Assembly: GCA_019095985.1 (NCBI GenBank)
Contig: CM032660.1
Coordinates: forward strand, 14,901,020 to 14,965,019
Reading direction: 5' to 3'
DNA length: 64,000 nucleotides
Origin: Streblospio benedicti
Taxonomy: Eukaryota > Annelida > Polychaeta > Spionida > Spionidae
Positions within the stretch are counted from its first letter, which is position 1. Every line of letters begins with the position of its first letter. A program made the position numbers and the translations under genes. Of this stretch, positions 1 through 12,023 are shown piece by piece. The notes under the pieces were generated by a model. The model was given only the letters and a program-made list of their open reading frames with translations. It had not been told where the DNA came from and made no database searches.

Positions 1-541
1 TTCTGCATAACGAGTACACAACAGGACACATATTTACATGTACATGGGGGATTCAGTTTGTTTACATTATTAGGCTGTGTTTGGTGAGGACCACGTATAT
101 ATCTGAAGGTAACACAGGGAATAGTAATGAAAGCTTCGTATCGGCAAAATAACGGTGGTCAGCACTTTTGCATCCATTAGAAAGAAGTTGTTCGAACATA
201 CACACCTACCTAAAACAACGTGTTCCTGTTACCATACTATATACACAAGCAGGAAATACTATTGAACAAAGTGCTGACATTTGTGTATCATTTGCTGTCT
301 GATACATGTATCATTTGCGGTTTCTGCAAGCACACATAGGCAAATCCAGATCCACCAAACTACTTATTTCCACAGGCTTTTGGCATAAATGCTATCGATC
401 GTGCGTACAAACCCATGAGATCCCTTAACCATCCCCCTTTCCTGAATACCGGTACGTGCTAGTAGTGCCACTCGTACCCACACAGCAAGTCCTGGCCAAG
501 TCCCTACCTCACTACATAGCCCGTGTCCGTCCTCCACCCAG
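1..541. other. Intron of the phosphodiesterase gene (5' part outside window)
   Basis: No coding stretch is convincing here. It ends in a clean acceptor (CTCCACCCAG) directly before the first visible exon of the sphingomyelinase-like gene, so it is most simply read as that gene's upstream intron. The N-terminal metal-binding part of the enzyme must lie to the left of the window. Confidence 0.6.
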
Positions 542-2209
542 GTGATCATGCTGGGCCACCACCCGCCCGCCGGCGGCGACGCCATCGTCACGCCTGCGCG
601 CTGGCTCACAGACGTGTGCGTCACGTACAGTGACGTCATCGTGCTCCACGTGGCCGGACACACCCACAACGACGAGTTCCGATTGGTGGGTTGGACTGTT
701 CTTATCAACAAATTGCAAATGAAATTATGTAATGGATGTCTTCTTTACCGTCCTGGTCTTGTGGCATTATGTAGCACATGAGTGTACAGGCAAACTTTAA
801 TTGTGCTGTTCGTGCGTGATTAAGTGTGAAAGAGGAACTTTTGCAAAGACATTGCACAGGGTGTGTTCTATTGCAATTGAGTACAAATGTAGAGTGAGAA
901 ATTAACTGGAGTTTAAGTGTGAAGTGTGGGCAGGTAATCACACCCACAATCCATGGAACATCCTTTCCAGCTTTTACCATAACAATTCACTGACATTACA
1001 GATCAGAGACAAAAATACAGATGAGACTAAAGGCGTGGTGATGGTGGCTCCCACATCCACAACCTACGGCTCTAAGAACCCTTCCCTGAGGATCTACTAC
1101 CTGCACCCAGAGACGTTTGAACTGCTCGACTATGACCAATATCATTTGGATATAATGGAAACGTTCAGTGAGTATGTTAAGGGTATTAATTATCAAATGA
1201 TGGCAGATGATAACAAGGGGCCATCGACCGCTATAATGATTATATAAACCATTATTTAAACTTCCATTATCATCAGAATTGGTTGGCAAACAACAATGCA
1301 TTAAACAGAAGTGTTTTATTTGAAAGCTTTGCACTACTTTGTATGTTTACTGTTCAGGTTTGTGATAATGATACAAGCCCCACAAAATGTCATCCTTAAT
1401 AGGTTATAAATAAAAGGAAATTAATTTTTCTTTCTAGTGAATGGAACTGGTCCAAACATTAAGTTCGTCTACTCTGCCAAGGATGAGTACGGCCTTGATG
1501 ACTTGTCACCCAAATCGTGGGAAGGCTTGGTTGACAGGTACATGGTTTTTATATTGCTTTTGAAAGTACTCAATTTGCATTAATGTTGCATAGCTTACCA
1601 TGTTGATTTGATGTTAGTATGAGTATCTTTTGATTCCAGCTGCCATCCACCAACAGTAAGCCAGTCTGTTGATTCTTGCAATCATATTTAACTTGAGTGT
1701 CACACACAATTGTCACACTGAATATTTATTAGTAATGTTATGTTCCAAAATTATGAGCCCATTTACACAGACACAATTGTGCAAAACGAAGCGTACATCC
1801 CAACACTCAAAAGGCACAACATTGTGGTACCAGACCTCTAGTCAAATAGCATCTTCACCAAGTCAGTGGTTCTTCAGAACCAAAAATTATTGATAGATGT
1901 TACCTTGCTACGGCAAGATGGTCAAATAGGTGAATACATAGGTCCATGGTGAGGCCCGCCCTCCGCACCACCATACCTCCCCTGAATATGCCAAGGGACG
2001 TATTTATCATTAGTATTTGTGTCTGCAGGATGTGGGGTGACTACTACGTGCTGGGTCAGCACATGCACAATTACTACACCCGGGTCCGTGACGACCCCGT
2101 GGCCACCTGTGGCGAAACCTGCCGGATAAACCACGTGTGCAAGATGTCCTATTCCTCGTATGACAGGTGCGTGATTTACAAACCTCATGTTTAGAGTTTA
2201 CTGTTGTTG

Positions 2210-2240
<31 letters not shown>

Positions 2241-2257
2241 TGTTGCACTGCTGTTGC

Positions 2258-2293
<36 letters not shown>

Positions 2294-2355
2294 CGTTGGT
2301 TGCATTGTTATTGTTAATTATTGTTGTTTTTTGTTGTTGTTGTTGTTGTTGTTGT

Positions 2356-2399
<44 letters not shown>

Positions 2400-2690
2400 G
2401 TTGCTGTTGTCGTCGTCGTCGTTGGGAGCATTGCCATATATAAAGAAACTCATAATTATACCAGCCGCAGCATATCATTTACAAAACAGCTCAATAATAC
2501 TCATAATAATGTTACCATTTCTAGGACCCTTGAATGTCAGATGAACAATCCTGGAGCTCCAATGCCCACACCAGGACCCACCACACCAGTGCCAGCCCCA
2601 ACAACGACAATGCCAGTTGGTTCAGCAACATCATTGCAAGGGACTTACCTCGTGGTGCTGGCTTTAATGACAGTAGCTAGATTGTTCTAA
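542..2690 (+). CDS. Acid sphingomyelinase-like phosphodiesterase (3' part, 5 exons)
   Basis: Exons I can join in frame: 542-685, 1002-1167, 1438-1537, 2029-2166 and 2525-2690, giving the last 237 residues. The first exon has the C-terminal half of the metallophosphatase site, with a GHHPP block and GHTH followed by NDEF, as in SMPD1/SMPDL3 enzymes. The second has an APTSTTYGSKNP block like the acid sphingomyelinase APSATTY region. The fourth has the paired-cysteine CGETC...VCKM segment of the C-terminal subdomain. The last exon is Pro/Thr-rich and ends in a short hydrophobic tail (TYLVVLALMTVARLF), which suggests a GPI-anchor signal, as in SMPDL3B. Family members are secreted or lysosomal zinc enzymes that cleave phosphodiester bonds in sphingomyelin or nucleotides. 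The N-terminal half is outside the window. I cannot separate SMPD1-like from SMPDL3-like. Confidence 0.9.
2200..2424. repeat. Compound trinucleotide microsatellite (TTG/CTG)
   Basis: Long runs of TTG and CTG triplets, with a few TCG interruptions, fill most of the last intron of the phosphodiesterase gene, about 100 bp before its final acceptor. Translating it gives artefactual poly-Leu, poly-Cys or poly-Gln frames that are not genes. Confidence 0.95.
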
Positions 2691-3178
2691 GGCTTAGTAT
2701 GATGTTGGAGCATGAAATGGCATTATTTAAAGGCTGTGTTACCATGGTCAATCTGTGCTATCTATCTAGAACTGCGCTTTGTATCTCTTGAATGTGGGAC
2801 GAAGATTTACTTCTGCTGTACTCTTTCGAATGTTACATAATATGGTACATAAGAATTACACAAATGTATGTGTAACATATTGTTTTAATGTATTCCCAAA
2901 CCTAATATTGATATCGTTGATATGGAGAAGGTTGTGTTAAACTAAACACGTCAATAATTTATAGATAGGAGGCAATCGTTTAGAGCCGCAGTGGAGGGGT
3001 GGGTACTAACCCCACATCACAAATATTGCAATTACACTTTTATAAATTTAAAACGTAAGTGTGGTTGTTTTAGTCGTTATCAAAGTCCTATTCCTCTCTC
3101 AAAACTATTAACATTTCAATGAATTACTTGACGTTCAACTCTCTTCTATAGAGTGAATACATGCAAGCCTATGAGAAA

Positions 3179-3282
3179 TGATCAATTGACGATCAATAAG
3201 TGGGCCAATGACTTGGTGTAAATTATAGAGTCGTGAGAGCAAGACTTGGATCAGGACTATAAACCACCACATTTACATTTAT
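3179..3282. repeat. Dispersed repeat, copy 1
   Basis: About 100 bp beginning ATCAATTGACGATCAATAAG and ending ACCACCACATTTACATTTAT is repeated in the same orientation at 52358-52460 with scattered substitutions. It probably belongs to an interspersed family; I see no terminal repeats. Confidence 0.7.
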
Positions 3283-3376
3283 ATTTACAAGTGCTTCATG
3301 AGCATATATTTGAAAGTGTCACAAAAGATGCCTTCAACATGTTCAGCAGTTTGTCCCATACCATGTATTGTATAGT

Positions 3377-3392
3377 AATAAACTATAATAAA
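3377..3392 (+). terminator. Candidate polyadenylation signals
   Basis: Two overlapping-distance AATAAA hexamers lie about 690 bp downstream of the phosphodiesterase stop codon, on the coding strand. They are plausible 3'-end signals for that transcript, though the intervening dispersed repeat makes this uncertain. Confidence 0.35.
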
Positions 3393-3556
3393 ACACGTGT
3401 TGGTGGTACATTATGTAAAATTGTGGACATTTCAAATCAGTTGTGAAGTTTTTAAATGCGCAAATGTCCTATCAAAATTCACACCAATCACTTGTGATCA
3501 CCTTACAACGATGTTTACAACATATGGACCGACATAGACGTTAGCTGTGATGTATA

Positions 3557-3776
3557 CTGTAAAACTAGAAATGTTTGCGCACGATTTAATGTGCGAATTT
3601 TGTGGGTACATGTATATGCAAAAACGCAATCTTAAATACATTGTAGTAAGTAACCATTAATAACATATGTAAAGTAGGTCCGGGATGGACCAAAATCGCA
3701 AAATTGAATAGTTACAAAATAATTTATGGATGAAAATCGCAAAATTTAATAGCCACAAAATATTAAAATTTTACAG
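3557..3776 (+). mobile_element. TA-target MITE, copy 1 (CTGTAAAAC family)
   Basis: 220 bp with terminal inverted repeats CTGTAAAACTAGAAATG / ...TTTTACAG and TA on both sides. The inside carries paired phrases (GCGAATTTT..., AAAATCGCAAAATT...) seen again at 11816-12023 (inverted) and 40154-40364. The TA target is the pattern of Tc1/mariner-type transposition. There is no coding capacity. Confidence 0.85.
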
Positions 3777-5202
3777 TAACTTACTACAAGGGCTAGGCGC
3801 CCTCCAATATTGTGGAGACACTGATCGTAGGTTCATTGCAGTTTGTTATAACAAAATTAAACATTTTACATATTTTGCAGCATGTTTTATGTAGATATTA
3901 AAAGGTTATTCTATGAGTGGGTGTAGGAGATCAGAGAATACACCGAGTGTGTGTTGTTAACAGTACGCAAGTGAGCGCAGCGAATGAGTTCTGTTGACAA
4001 TCCACACGAAGTGAGATATTCTCGGATATCCTACAAACACGAATATAATGACTTTTTTCTCCCACGTATATACTCGGCAACAAGGCATTGAAACCACATC
4101 GGAACCCCCCTTCCTACAGCAGCAAAGAAGATGGCACTCATCGTGTTAACGTTGTCCTATGCATGCTGCCCCAAGTCAAACCTGGATGTGCGTTTCACTA
4201 AGCACTTAACCTTTACTTTCATGCTAAACTTTTCATGTATCTTTATTATAATATATCAAAGGATTTATTTCTGTTGCATAAACAATATGTAATTGTATAT
4301 ATGTATAAATAATGTATGTATGTCAACTAGATACAGTACACTTTTTCATATTGTCAAAAGAACAGAAGTTTGAATTATTATCGAAAAATGATTCTAAATT
4401 GTAAATTACAGGAAAAAATGAATAGATGTTTGGATACGTACGTGCCCTTACAGTTAAGTTTAAATTTCCACACTAATTCTGTAATATAATGTTACAAATG
4501 AGTTTCTCTCCACTTTCTGCGAATTTTCCCCTGGAAGGTCAGGGCCTCCGGAGAAACCCAACGCTGGATTCGCAAACCCTTGAATGCGGGGGCGGGAGCG
4601 CGCGCGGCATATCAAAAGTTCTTCATCAAACCACCATCTAAAAATACTTCGGACACCCCACAACTTAAATATAATGACTTGGCCTCAAAGAATATTTGCC
4701 TTCACTTCTATATATCCACGCTATCAATTAGTTAAGTTTGTGAAATATCATTATTGCAGTTAATCAGAGCTTCTACATTTTCATGGAAATACAATTCCAT
4801 CGAATAATCAAGTACACACGCTTACTAATACATTGAGACACTTTTAAGTCCAAGTGAAGATATTGGGAACTGCAAAATGTGTTTCGTAAAATATTTGTTT
4901 GTAAAGCTTTGATATGAGTCAACAGTTAATCACATTTTGGTTATTTCATTGTATCAGTTATTCGTTATTTGCTAGTATCTGGTGAGCAGTATAAAATCTA
5001 CAATGTACTTATAGCATGTGACCATAAATCAATTTTCATAGATGTAATTTTTTGTTAAATGATCAAAAGAAATCTGACAACTCAATTGAGTATATTTCAA
5101 GTTTAATGGCACTTCACATTCTCACATTCTCACCATCTAACACTCAAACAAGCATTCAACTTCTCTACACTTCAGTCTACACAACTCAACACAACTTTGT
5201 CA

Positions 5203-8007
5203 TTATTTGTGCTTTTTTAATCTCTTTAGGCTCTTATGTGCTTCTTGTCCTCTGTGTTTTGTTGCTTCATTGTATTTCTTCTTGTTGAAACTAAAAATTA
5301 AATTAAAAAAATAGCATAAATTCAGGTTAAACTCATCCAATGAATCAAAAAGTTGAGTTAGAATACGTAAATGGTCCTCAGAATCCATACTTTGCATCAT
5401 TAGATGACTAAATCTACTTTAGGGTGTTGCCATCCTTATCACATTTTATTTTCTTTCTCAACTCTCTCGAGAGCAAACAGCACATTTCACTGACAAAAAG
5501 TGTCAGAAATATTTTACTTGTTATCTTTTTAATACTAAATGAGAACAGTATCAAAAATACTTTGTGTGTTACATCTGCTATATACACATACTGTTGTGAT
5601 AAAAGTATATTGTGTGACCTAGACTTTACTATAGAACATGTAAACGATTGAAAACAAAATTGACATTATCATACAATTCGATTAACTGATTAACACACAG
5701 CCAAATGATGGGTGAGAACAGTCGACAATGACATTTCTTTAAAATGTAAAAACGTTTATTCTTTACCTCCTAAATTCTTTATCAGCCAAGAGCTCATCTA
5801 CGAGCGTCTTGTGTCGATTCTTTTTCGGAATTCTTCCACTGTAAAAGTCTGCATGGCTTTCCACAACTGTACCCGTCTGATAAAAAATATTTTACAATGA
5901 AGATAAATAGCAAATAGAAAATATGTCATACCTCACCTAGAAAGGCATCTACTGGTAACATATAGGTATTGTAGAATATGATTTTGGGGAGTCAGTCAAG
6001 ATCACCAATCCATGCAGGATGGATGTTATTGGAATTTCAATAAAATACACAAACTTTGAGATAATATGAGAGAGTGACAATGTTTTCACCTCACTGGTGT
6101 GTTGTCACATAAAGTGTGACGCACCATGGATTTTCTTGAGAATATACATGTATTAATCAGTATTATCACCATGTAGCCTTTACTGGGAATTGAATTTGAT
6201 AGCTTTTTTCTTCGTTCATACATTCAAATTAAAGAGCAAAAAAAAGGGGTCAAAGAATGATACAACACAATCTTTATACATTGTACTAGTAATTTTTGGA
6301 TAAGCTATCGCTTCTCAATACAACAAAATTAAATTTTTGAACGAAAGGTTATGGAGCAGTTTTTACACAATTGGACTTTAAAACAGTATGATCGCATTTA
6401 TCCGATAATTCATAAATAAAATTTACATTTTCGGATGATGTGGAAAAGTCATAACGAAAGATTCAATGGTTAAGAAACATTATTTTATGAACCAGGATAT
6501 TTTGTAATTTCACGAAAAATGAAAAAATGTTATCGACTACTTCAGGGCTATTAAGATTGATTCACAACCATCACTATTGTCAAAATCATGATATGTTTTT
6601 CTTCGAGTAGTGAAGCAATCCTTTTTTCAAATTAACAACATCAAAAACTGATTCAAAATTTCAAATATTGAATCATACTTCAAGCTATCGGCAAATAGGC
6701 CTTGTTCACACTGTAAGTATAAAAACCTAAGAACCTCAAAGAACTTTGGGAGTGCGCGTATGTCGGGTGCCTTGTAGAAGCGTTTAGGGTCGAGCACTCG
6801 TCGCATCTGCAGCACCATCAAGTCATTCTTCTTCTCTTCCGTCATCTCTGGAGCCTTCATACCGAACCACTTGTCACCTTTCGTAGTTGCTCTCTCCAAC
6901 TATGACAAAACAAATAGATATAAATTTTATGGTGAAACTAAATTTAGCATTACGAGGTCCTATTAATGTTAGCTATTACAATATTTCGTGTCCAAACTCA
7001 TAAAGACATTTGCACCAATTTAATTTCGGGCCTTGAGTACTCCAACTGGAGGCTGTTACAGTGTTAGCAATGCAATCCTAATAGTTATATAATGAACAAT
7101 AGCTTTATCTTCACTAAAAATACGATTGAGAAACGTTTTAGGGAAAATTTAAGGAAAGAGAATCTAATATCAAGGGAAGTGCTCCCCCCCACCCCCTCCC
7201 CACCCTCGGGTATAATATATAGGTATATATACGTATTAACCTGGGAATGTTTTTTGTTTTGTTTTTTTTCTGTTTCTGCTGCCTTATAATCCAAAAACAA
7301 AGTCTTATATTTAGTGAAGAATCAAATTTATTTAAACATGTTTCGACATCTCTAGTGTCCTTCTCAACCTGGGAATGCCGGTGGGTAATAAGAGCTAATA
7401 TGTGTTTTACTTCTACTTCGTATGAGTGTCTAACCACTAGTATTTGAGAGTGAGTTAATGTTTGAAGTCTGCTTGAATGAGAAATATACCACCCATCCAA
7501 ACGCTAGTATAAGGATGATTCTTGTTGTTTTAAATGATTTTTAAGTAACATTAATTAAGGTAACCTTGCGTTTTTTCTTTTGTTGGCGTGAGCTTAAACT
7601 TTCCACAGGGCCAACATCCTTGATAACAGATGATTTGATAATCTGAAAGAAATAGATATTGTGAATAAATATTTGAATTTATATATATATAAATATTTGA
7701 ACATAATGATTTGTTACTAAAGTATCTTCAAATAGTGTTGTTCTCAGCAGAACGTCACATCTCATTAATATTCATGAGCTTTGACCACGTTGTTTGTCCT
7801 ATCTTGGATATACGCCTAATTAATTAAATAATCATGCTGCTTATGTGATACTAAATATAACTTTACTGTCCTATAATTGTAGGAGATATAACAATTACTT
7901 TATCAATTATGGTTTTTCGATTCTCCCGGCATTTAGCTTTGCCTTGAGGTTTCTGCAAATAGGATGTAAATTCTATTCCAGCATCTAGTCTCGACATTTT
8001 CTTGTAG
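5203..8007 (-). CDS. DNTTIP2: Fcf2-domain pre-rRNA processing factor (DNTTIP2-like)
   Basis: Minus-strand exons 7899-8007 (ATG at 7997), 7565-7642, 6735-6899, 5767-5876 and 5203-5290 join in perfect phase into 179 residues. The Fcf2 core runs from about residue 66 to 155: KWFGMKAPEMT, the LDPKRFYK block, ALPKFFE, then ADFYSGRIPKK and LVDELLADKEF, ending in a lysine-rich tail. Fcf2/TDIF2 proteins are nucleolar components of the small-subunit processome needed for 18S rRNA maturation. Vertebrate DNTTIP2 has a long disordered N-terminus that I do not see. The first exon opens with an acceptor-like CTTTCAG, so 5' exons may exist beyond 8007 and the Met at 7997 may be internal. The compact length is close to yeast Fcf2. 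Confidence 0.9.
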
Positions 8008-8608
8008 CTGAAAGATTAAAAGAAAATCTACAGTTAAATAGGGAACTATATTAAAGATCTGTGTGATCATTATGACATTTTAAGATATCAGAGCATATTG
8101 ACACAATTTTATCATAAATATATTCAAAACTTTTGGAGAAAATCCCCTAGCAATGGTTCTCTAAAGAAACTGAAAACAGCAAAATATCTGGTCGATCATT
8201 CAGATTTAAAAGTCACTATTCTACTGGCACCAGTTTTTCTAATCCAAGTGCTATTTAACTGGTGCATTGTGATGGGTTGTCACGTTAGTTTTGCCGCTAG
8301 GTCACTTGAACAATACATGTATGAAGAAGTGTCTGTTAAACACCCATGGCATTTGAAGAGCCATCTATGCCGCATCTCATATGTAATTATTTGCACTTGT
8401 TTCTATCATTCTTTTCATATGAATAGAATAGAAACATTTATTTTCAGATACGGCCCCAGCAAAATAGTGTACGGTATAATATATACTTTATACAACTATA
8501 AATAAATAAATAGATGGAGACAAGTTTGGAAATTTGGGGCTAATGTGAACCGTCAGTGTGAACCCTTGATTTAAACCATCTAGATTCTATAGATTATTAA
8601 TATTATGG

Positions 8609-9155
8609 AACGATCATAAATAATGATACCAGGGGGTGGGGGTGGGGGTCATCCAGAAAGTTGGGGGGGGGGGGTCATCCAAATTTTCTGATTCATTTTG
8701 GGGAGGTCGCTGAATTTTTTTATCACGCTCGAGCATCAATCGCACTATTCGCCCATGCACACAATCCGTACATGAGTTTACACATGACGTGAGCTCCCTC
8801 GTTATATAGGTCACCAGATTTCACGCCAGACCTAAAATTTACATGTAGTTTATGTGAATGGCAGATTTTAGTGATTGGTGATCTATGATATAGATGCGGT
8901 CGCCAGCACCTCGACATATGTCAGCAGATCGTCACGTCACTAAACTGTACGTGTGACGACCTGCTTACGTATGTCGAGTTGCTGGCGACCGCAACTATAT
9001 CTTTTTTAAATATTTTTGTTTAGCAATCATCAAAAAATGCAATGACTATATGTAGAGGACTTTTGCTTCAGCATGGGGGGCGGGGGAGGGGGGGGGCAGC
9101 ACTAAACTTTTTTAAGACCCCCCGCCCCCCAACCGTATCGTTATTTATGATCGTT
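8609..9155. mobile_element. G-rich TIR element with nested hairpin
   Basis: The ends are inverted copies of CGATCATAAATAATGATAC (left 8609-8628, right about 9136-9155), each followed inward by long G runs (left) or C runs (right). A separate 100-bp hairpin element (8893-8995) sits inside. No coding capacity. Confidence 0.65.
8893..8995. mobile_element. Hairpin element, CGGTCGCCAG family, copy 1
   Basis: Inverted arms GATGCGGTCGCCAGCACC / TTGCTGGCGACCGCAAC enclose a second inverted pair built on CAGCAGATCGTCAC / GTGACGACCTGCT. The same ~100-bp hairpin recurs at 28151-28251. Confidence 0.8.
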
Positions 9156-9535
9156 TGACTCCAACTTCATATTCAAAAGTAGTACACCAAATGACGTAGT
9201 CTAGTGATCTTTCTACTTATTAAACAATCTCCCAAAAAATCAAACGACCGATATGTGTTGTTCTTTCATTACAAACAAAAATTTTTTTTGGGACAATTAA
9301 ATAAAAGCCAAGTATGTCATGTCTTCAAGTTATCTAAGCATGTGGGCCTCGGACAGATGGACAACCATATAGAAATTTTCTGTAATGTTGGGCCTACAGC
9401 ATATTATTAATATAGCCTAATACAATTATGCTGGTATTTTATTTCATACATACACATCATTAATTAGCAAAATAATGAGAACTATCTTACAGGTCTAATT
9501 ATTATTAATACAGCCGTAAAAGAAAGCAATACACT

Positions 9536-9715
9536 ATTGACACACAGGGGCAATTTATAGACTAAAATATAAGCTAAACACTAGGGAACTCACCTCCGAG
9601 TATGAAATACTCACCTACGAGTATGAAATACACTCGTATTTTCATACTCGTAGGTGAGTTCCCTAGTGTTTAGCTTATATTTTAGTCTATAAATTGCCCC
9701 CTGAGTGTTGACAAT
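9536..9715. mobile_element. Near-perfect 180-bp palindrome (hairpin MITE)
   Basis: Arms of about 75 bp (9536-9612 and 9640-9715) are almost perfect inverted copies, running from the end motif GGGCAATTTATAGACTAAAA to GAACTCACCT near the loop. A diverged single arm of the same end (AGTCTATAAGTTGCCC) recurs at 10919-10934, so the family may have other ends nearby. Confidence 0.8.
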
Positions 9716-10420
9716 GTTTAATCCCAAAATGCCCAAAGGGGTACCGGGCCGTGCATTGCTTGTGTGCCATATTGTGCAAGGATAAAATATTATGTACAAG
9801 ATAAAAGATATATGTCACATTATGTGCTGTGAGTTAAAAACAAGCAAGGCTTTTTTAATTTTAAACAAGTCAAGGGTCCACGTTTCTTTCAATTTCGTCC
9901 ATTTCAGACAGTGGGGTGCTCCAAAGTTTTGTTTCATTTTTTTGTTGGAAGTAAATGTTATTTCTGAATGATGGTAGAACTGTGGGAGGAAAGGACACAT
10001 TAACAAGGTTACAACATATGTTGTAGAATAGATTATGTATGATTATTTATAATTCATAACTAGGAAAACATAAACTCACGTGTAACTTTTCTTTATTTGT
10101 TTACTAGCTATGAAAGCACGTGGCTGACGTATCCTCTACCATCTGCTTTTTAGAGACGGCAAACGTACAGACTTATCAATGAAAGCTTTATTAAGCTGAG
10201 GCTGGTTTTTAATCCATTATAGTCAGAACACCCGTTAAGCATAACAGACAGAAAGTTCGAGTCCATAATGTAATGTAAATTTAAAATGAACAATTTGACA
10301 AATCACACCTTGTGTTATCCCCCTCATTTCATTACCATGGAGTAGATATTTGTATAGTATCCTTGGCTTAAAAATAGCTAATTTTTTAGTTCATGGAGAC
10401 CAGGACCCAGGTAATCTGGT

Positions 10421-10850
10421 CCTCAGTAGCTCAGTCGTTAGCGCGTACGACTTGAAAACAGGAATTGCCTGCGTAGCAAGTTCGCGGCCCGGTCATGGCA
10501 GACACAGTGTTGCCAAAACCGATATGTCGTACGTCTGCCACTGAGTTGCTGATTTCCACACAGCACGTCGCCACCGTACAGTGTTACTACTAGACGGTGG
10601 CGACGCCAAGCGGAGGTTCGGAAGCCTCATTAAAAGGCGTGTCCCACGTAGAGGAGAGCCACACCTCTGCACGTGAAAGAACTCACCTAGTTTGAAAACT
10701 ATAGCTAGTGCGATCCCCCCACCCCTGAGGCTCAGTTGGCTACCTAGCCTGGCTCTGGAGAGGTACATGTACAAACACCACGTGGCCTCCCACTGGCGCA
10801 ATGAGCTCTGCTCTCTGCCGGTCTTGAACTAGAACTAGAACTAGAGCAGA
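10421..10850 (+). repeat. tRNA-derived SINE-like unit
   Basis: The head looks like a pol III promoter: TAGCTCAGTCG fits the A-box consensus, and AAGTTCGCGGCCC about 45 bp later approximates a B box with one mismatch. The unit ends with a short (GAACTA)n run near 10827-10846. The core TTGCTGATTTCCACACAGCA has a diverged relative at 45592. The product would be a short non-coding pol III transcript. Confidence 0.55.
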
Positions 10851-11815
10851 TGAGCTGTGACAGATGAGTAACACAGTGCAATTCGATGTGTGTATCTATA
10901 AGGCATTTCTTATTTATTTTAGTCTATAAGTTGCCCGTGATGAGTAACAATACTTAGTGTATGACTGCAGTGCCGAAGTATGGTTGCATCAATGGTTACT
11001 TCAGTGTGAGGCAATATTATAGTAATAGATACATATATGTGGACCTCCTATCTGATTGAACTATCACTCTTGTTTTCAATGTATATTATTATATACATCA
11101 GTTGACCTATTTTGCAGATTTACCCTCCAAAACGAGATACTTTACAGCTCTGCTATATCAAAGCTTCTACATTTCTTAAAATTACTATCTAGAGAGTACG
11201 TTTCTTACATATACAATTTTGTGGGAAAATGACTACCTGTGTGATTTTACTGTAATTAATCAATATGGAAGACATTGATAATCTAATTCTCACGCTTGAA
11301 ACAAGCACACACACACACACACACACACCCTCAAGGAAAAAGATTATTATGTTGGCTTGGCGAGGAATTGCCAAAGCGACAAAGCTGTTAGACCATAAAA
11401 TATAACCATAACCAACTGTAAATTGTGACCAAACCCCTAAAATGGTCTAGCTGCCATAATAAATAAACGTGTGCATCGTAAATTGTAAATACACTCAGAC
11501 ACTAAGGAATCTCCAAGTCTTATTCCCTGGTGTAGGGTGGTGGGACAGATACCAATAAAATAAGCTTTAAGTGTAGATGCTGCTTTTTGTACATGTATCT
11601 CACTTCTAAAATCGTTGACAAGTGGTCGAGAGTTAAGTTCCAATATCAGTAGTGTCCGTCCATGCACTGAAGCCAGAGATTGGAGGAGAGATTGAGTGCA
11701 GCTGTCAGGGCCCAAATACATCATGTAATCGTTACAATTTACGGTGCTACAATATACGGCAGCCAAGAATTATTTAATGGGTTTGGTTATAATAAAAGTT
11801 ACCAGTTACAATTTA

Positions 11816-12023
11816 CTGTAAAACTAGAATATTTTGTGGCTATTAAATTTTGAAATTTTCATCTGTAAATTATTTTGCGACTATTTAATTTTGCGATTAT
11901 GGTCCATACTGGACCTACTTTACATAGGCTATTAATGTTTGCGGACTATTTAAGTTTACGTTTTTGCACCTACGCACGAAAATTCGCAAATCAGATTGTG
12001 CGCAAACATTTCTAGTTTTACAG
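11816..12023 (-). mobile_element. TA-target MITE, copy 2 (inverted)
   Basis: 208 bp flanked by TA, with ends CTGTAAAACTAGAAT... and ...TTTCTAGTTTTACAG. It reads as the reverse complement of the 3557-3776 copy, including the GGTCC(A/G)..TGGACC internal phrase. Confidence 0.85.

Larger units (their letters stand above)
2691..5202. other. Intergenic: 3' UTR, repeats, no gene seen
   Basis: It holds the likely 3' UTR of the phosphodiesterase gene, one dispersed repeat (3179-3282), one TA-flanked MITE (3557-3776), and AT-rich sequence up to the end of the Fcf2 gene. I see no further exon. Confidence 0.5.

Noticed and set aside
2010-2690. Long poly-Gln, poly-Leu and poly-Cys open frames on both strands
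   Set aside because: They are produced by the TTG/CTG microsatellite inside an intron. Only the final Pro/Thr-rich part (2525-2690) is a real exon, in the phosphodiesterase frame.
8098-8505. 135-codon plus-strand open frame
   Set aside because: AT-rich, with no motif or splice context, and it lies antisense to the presumed 5' side of the Fcf2 gene.
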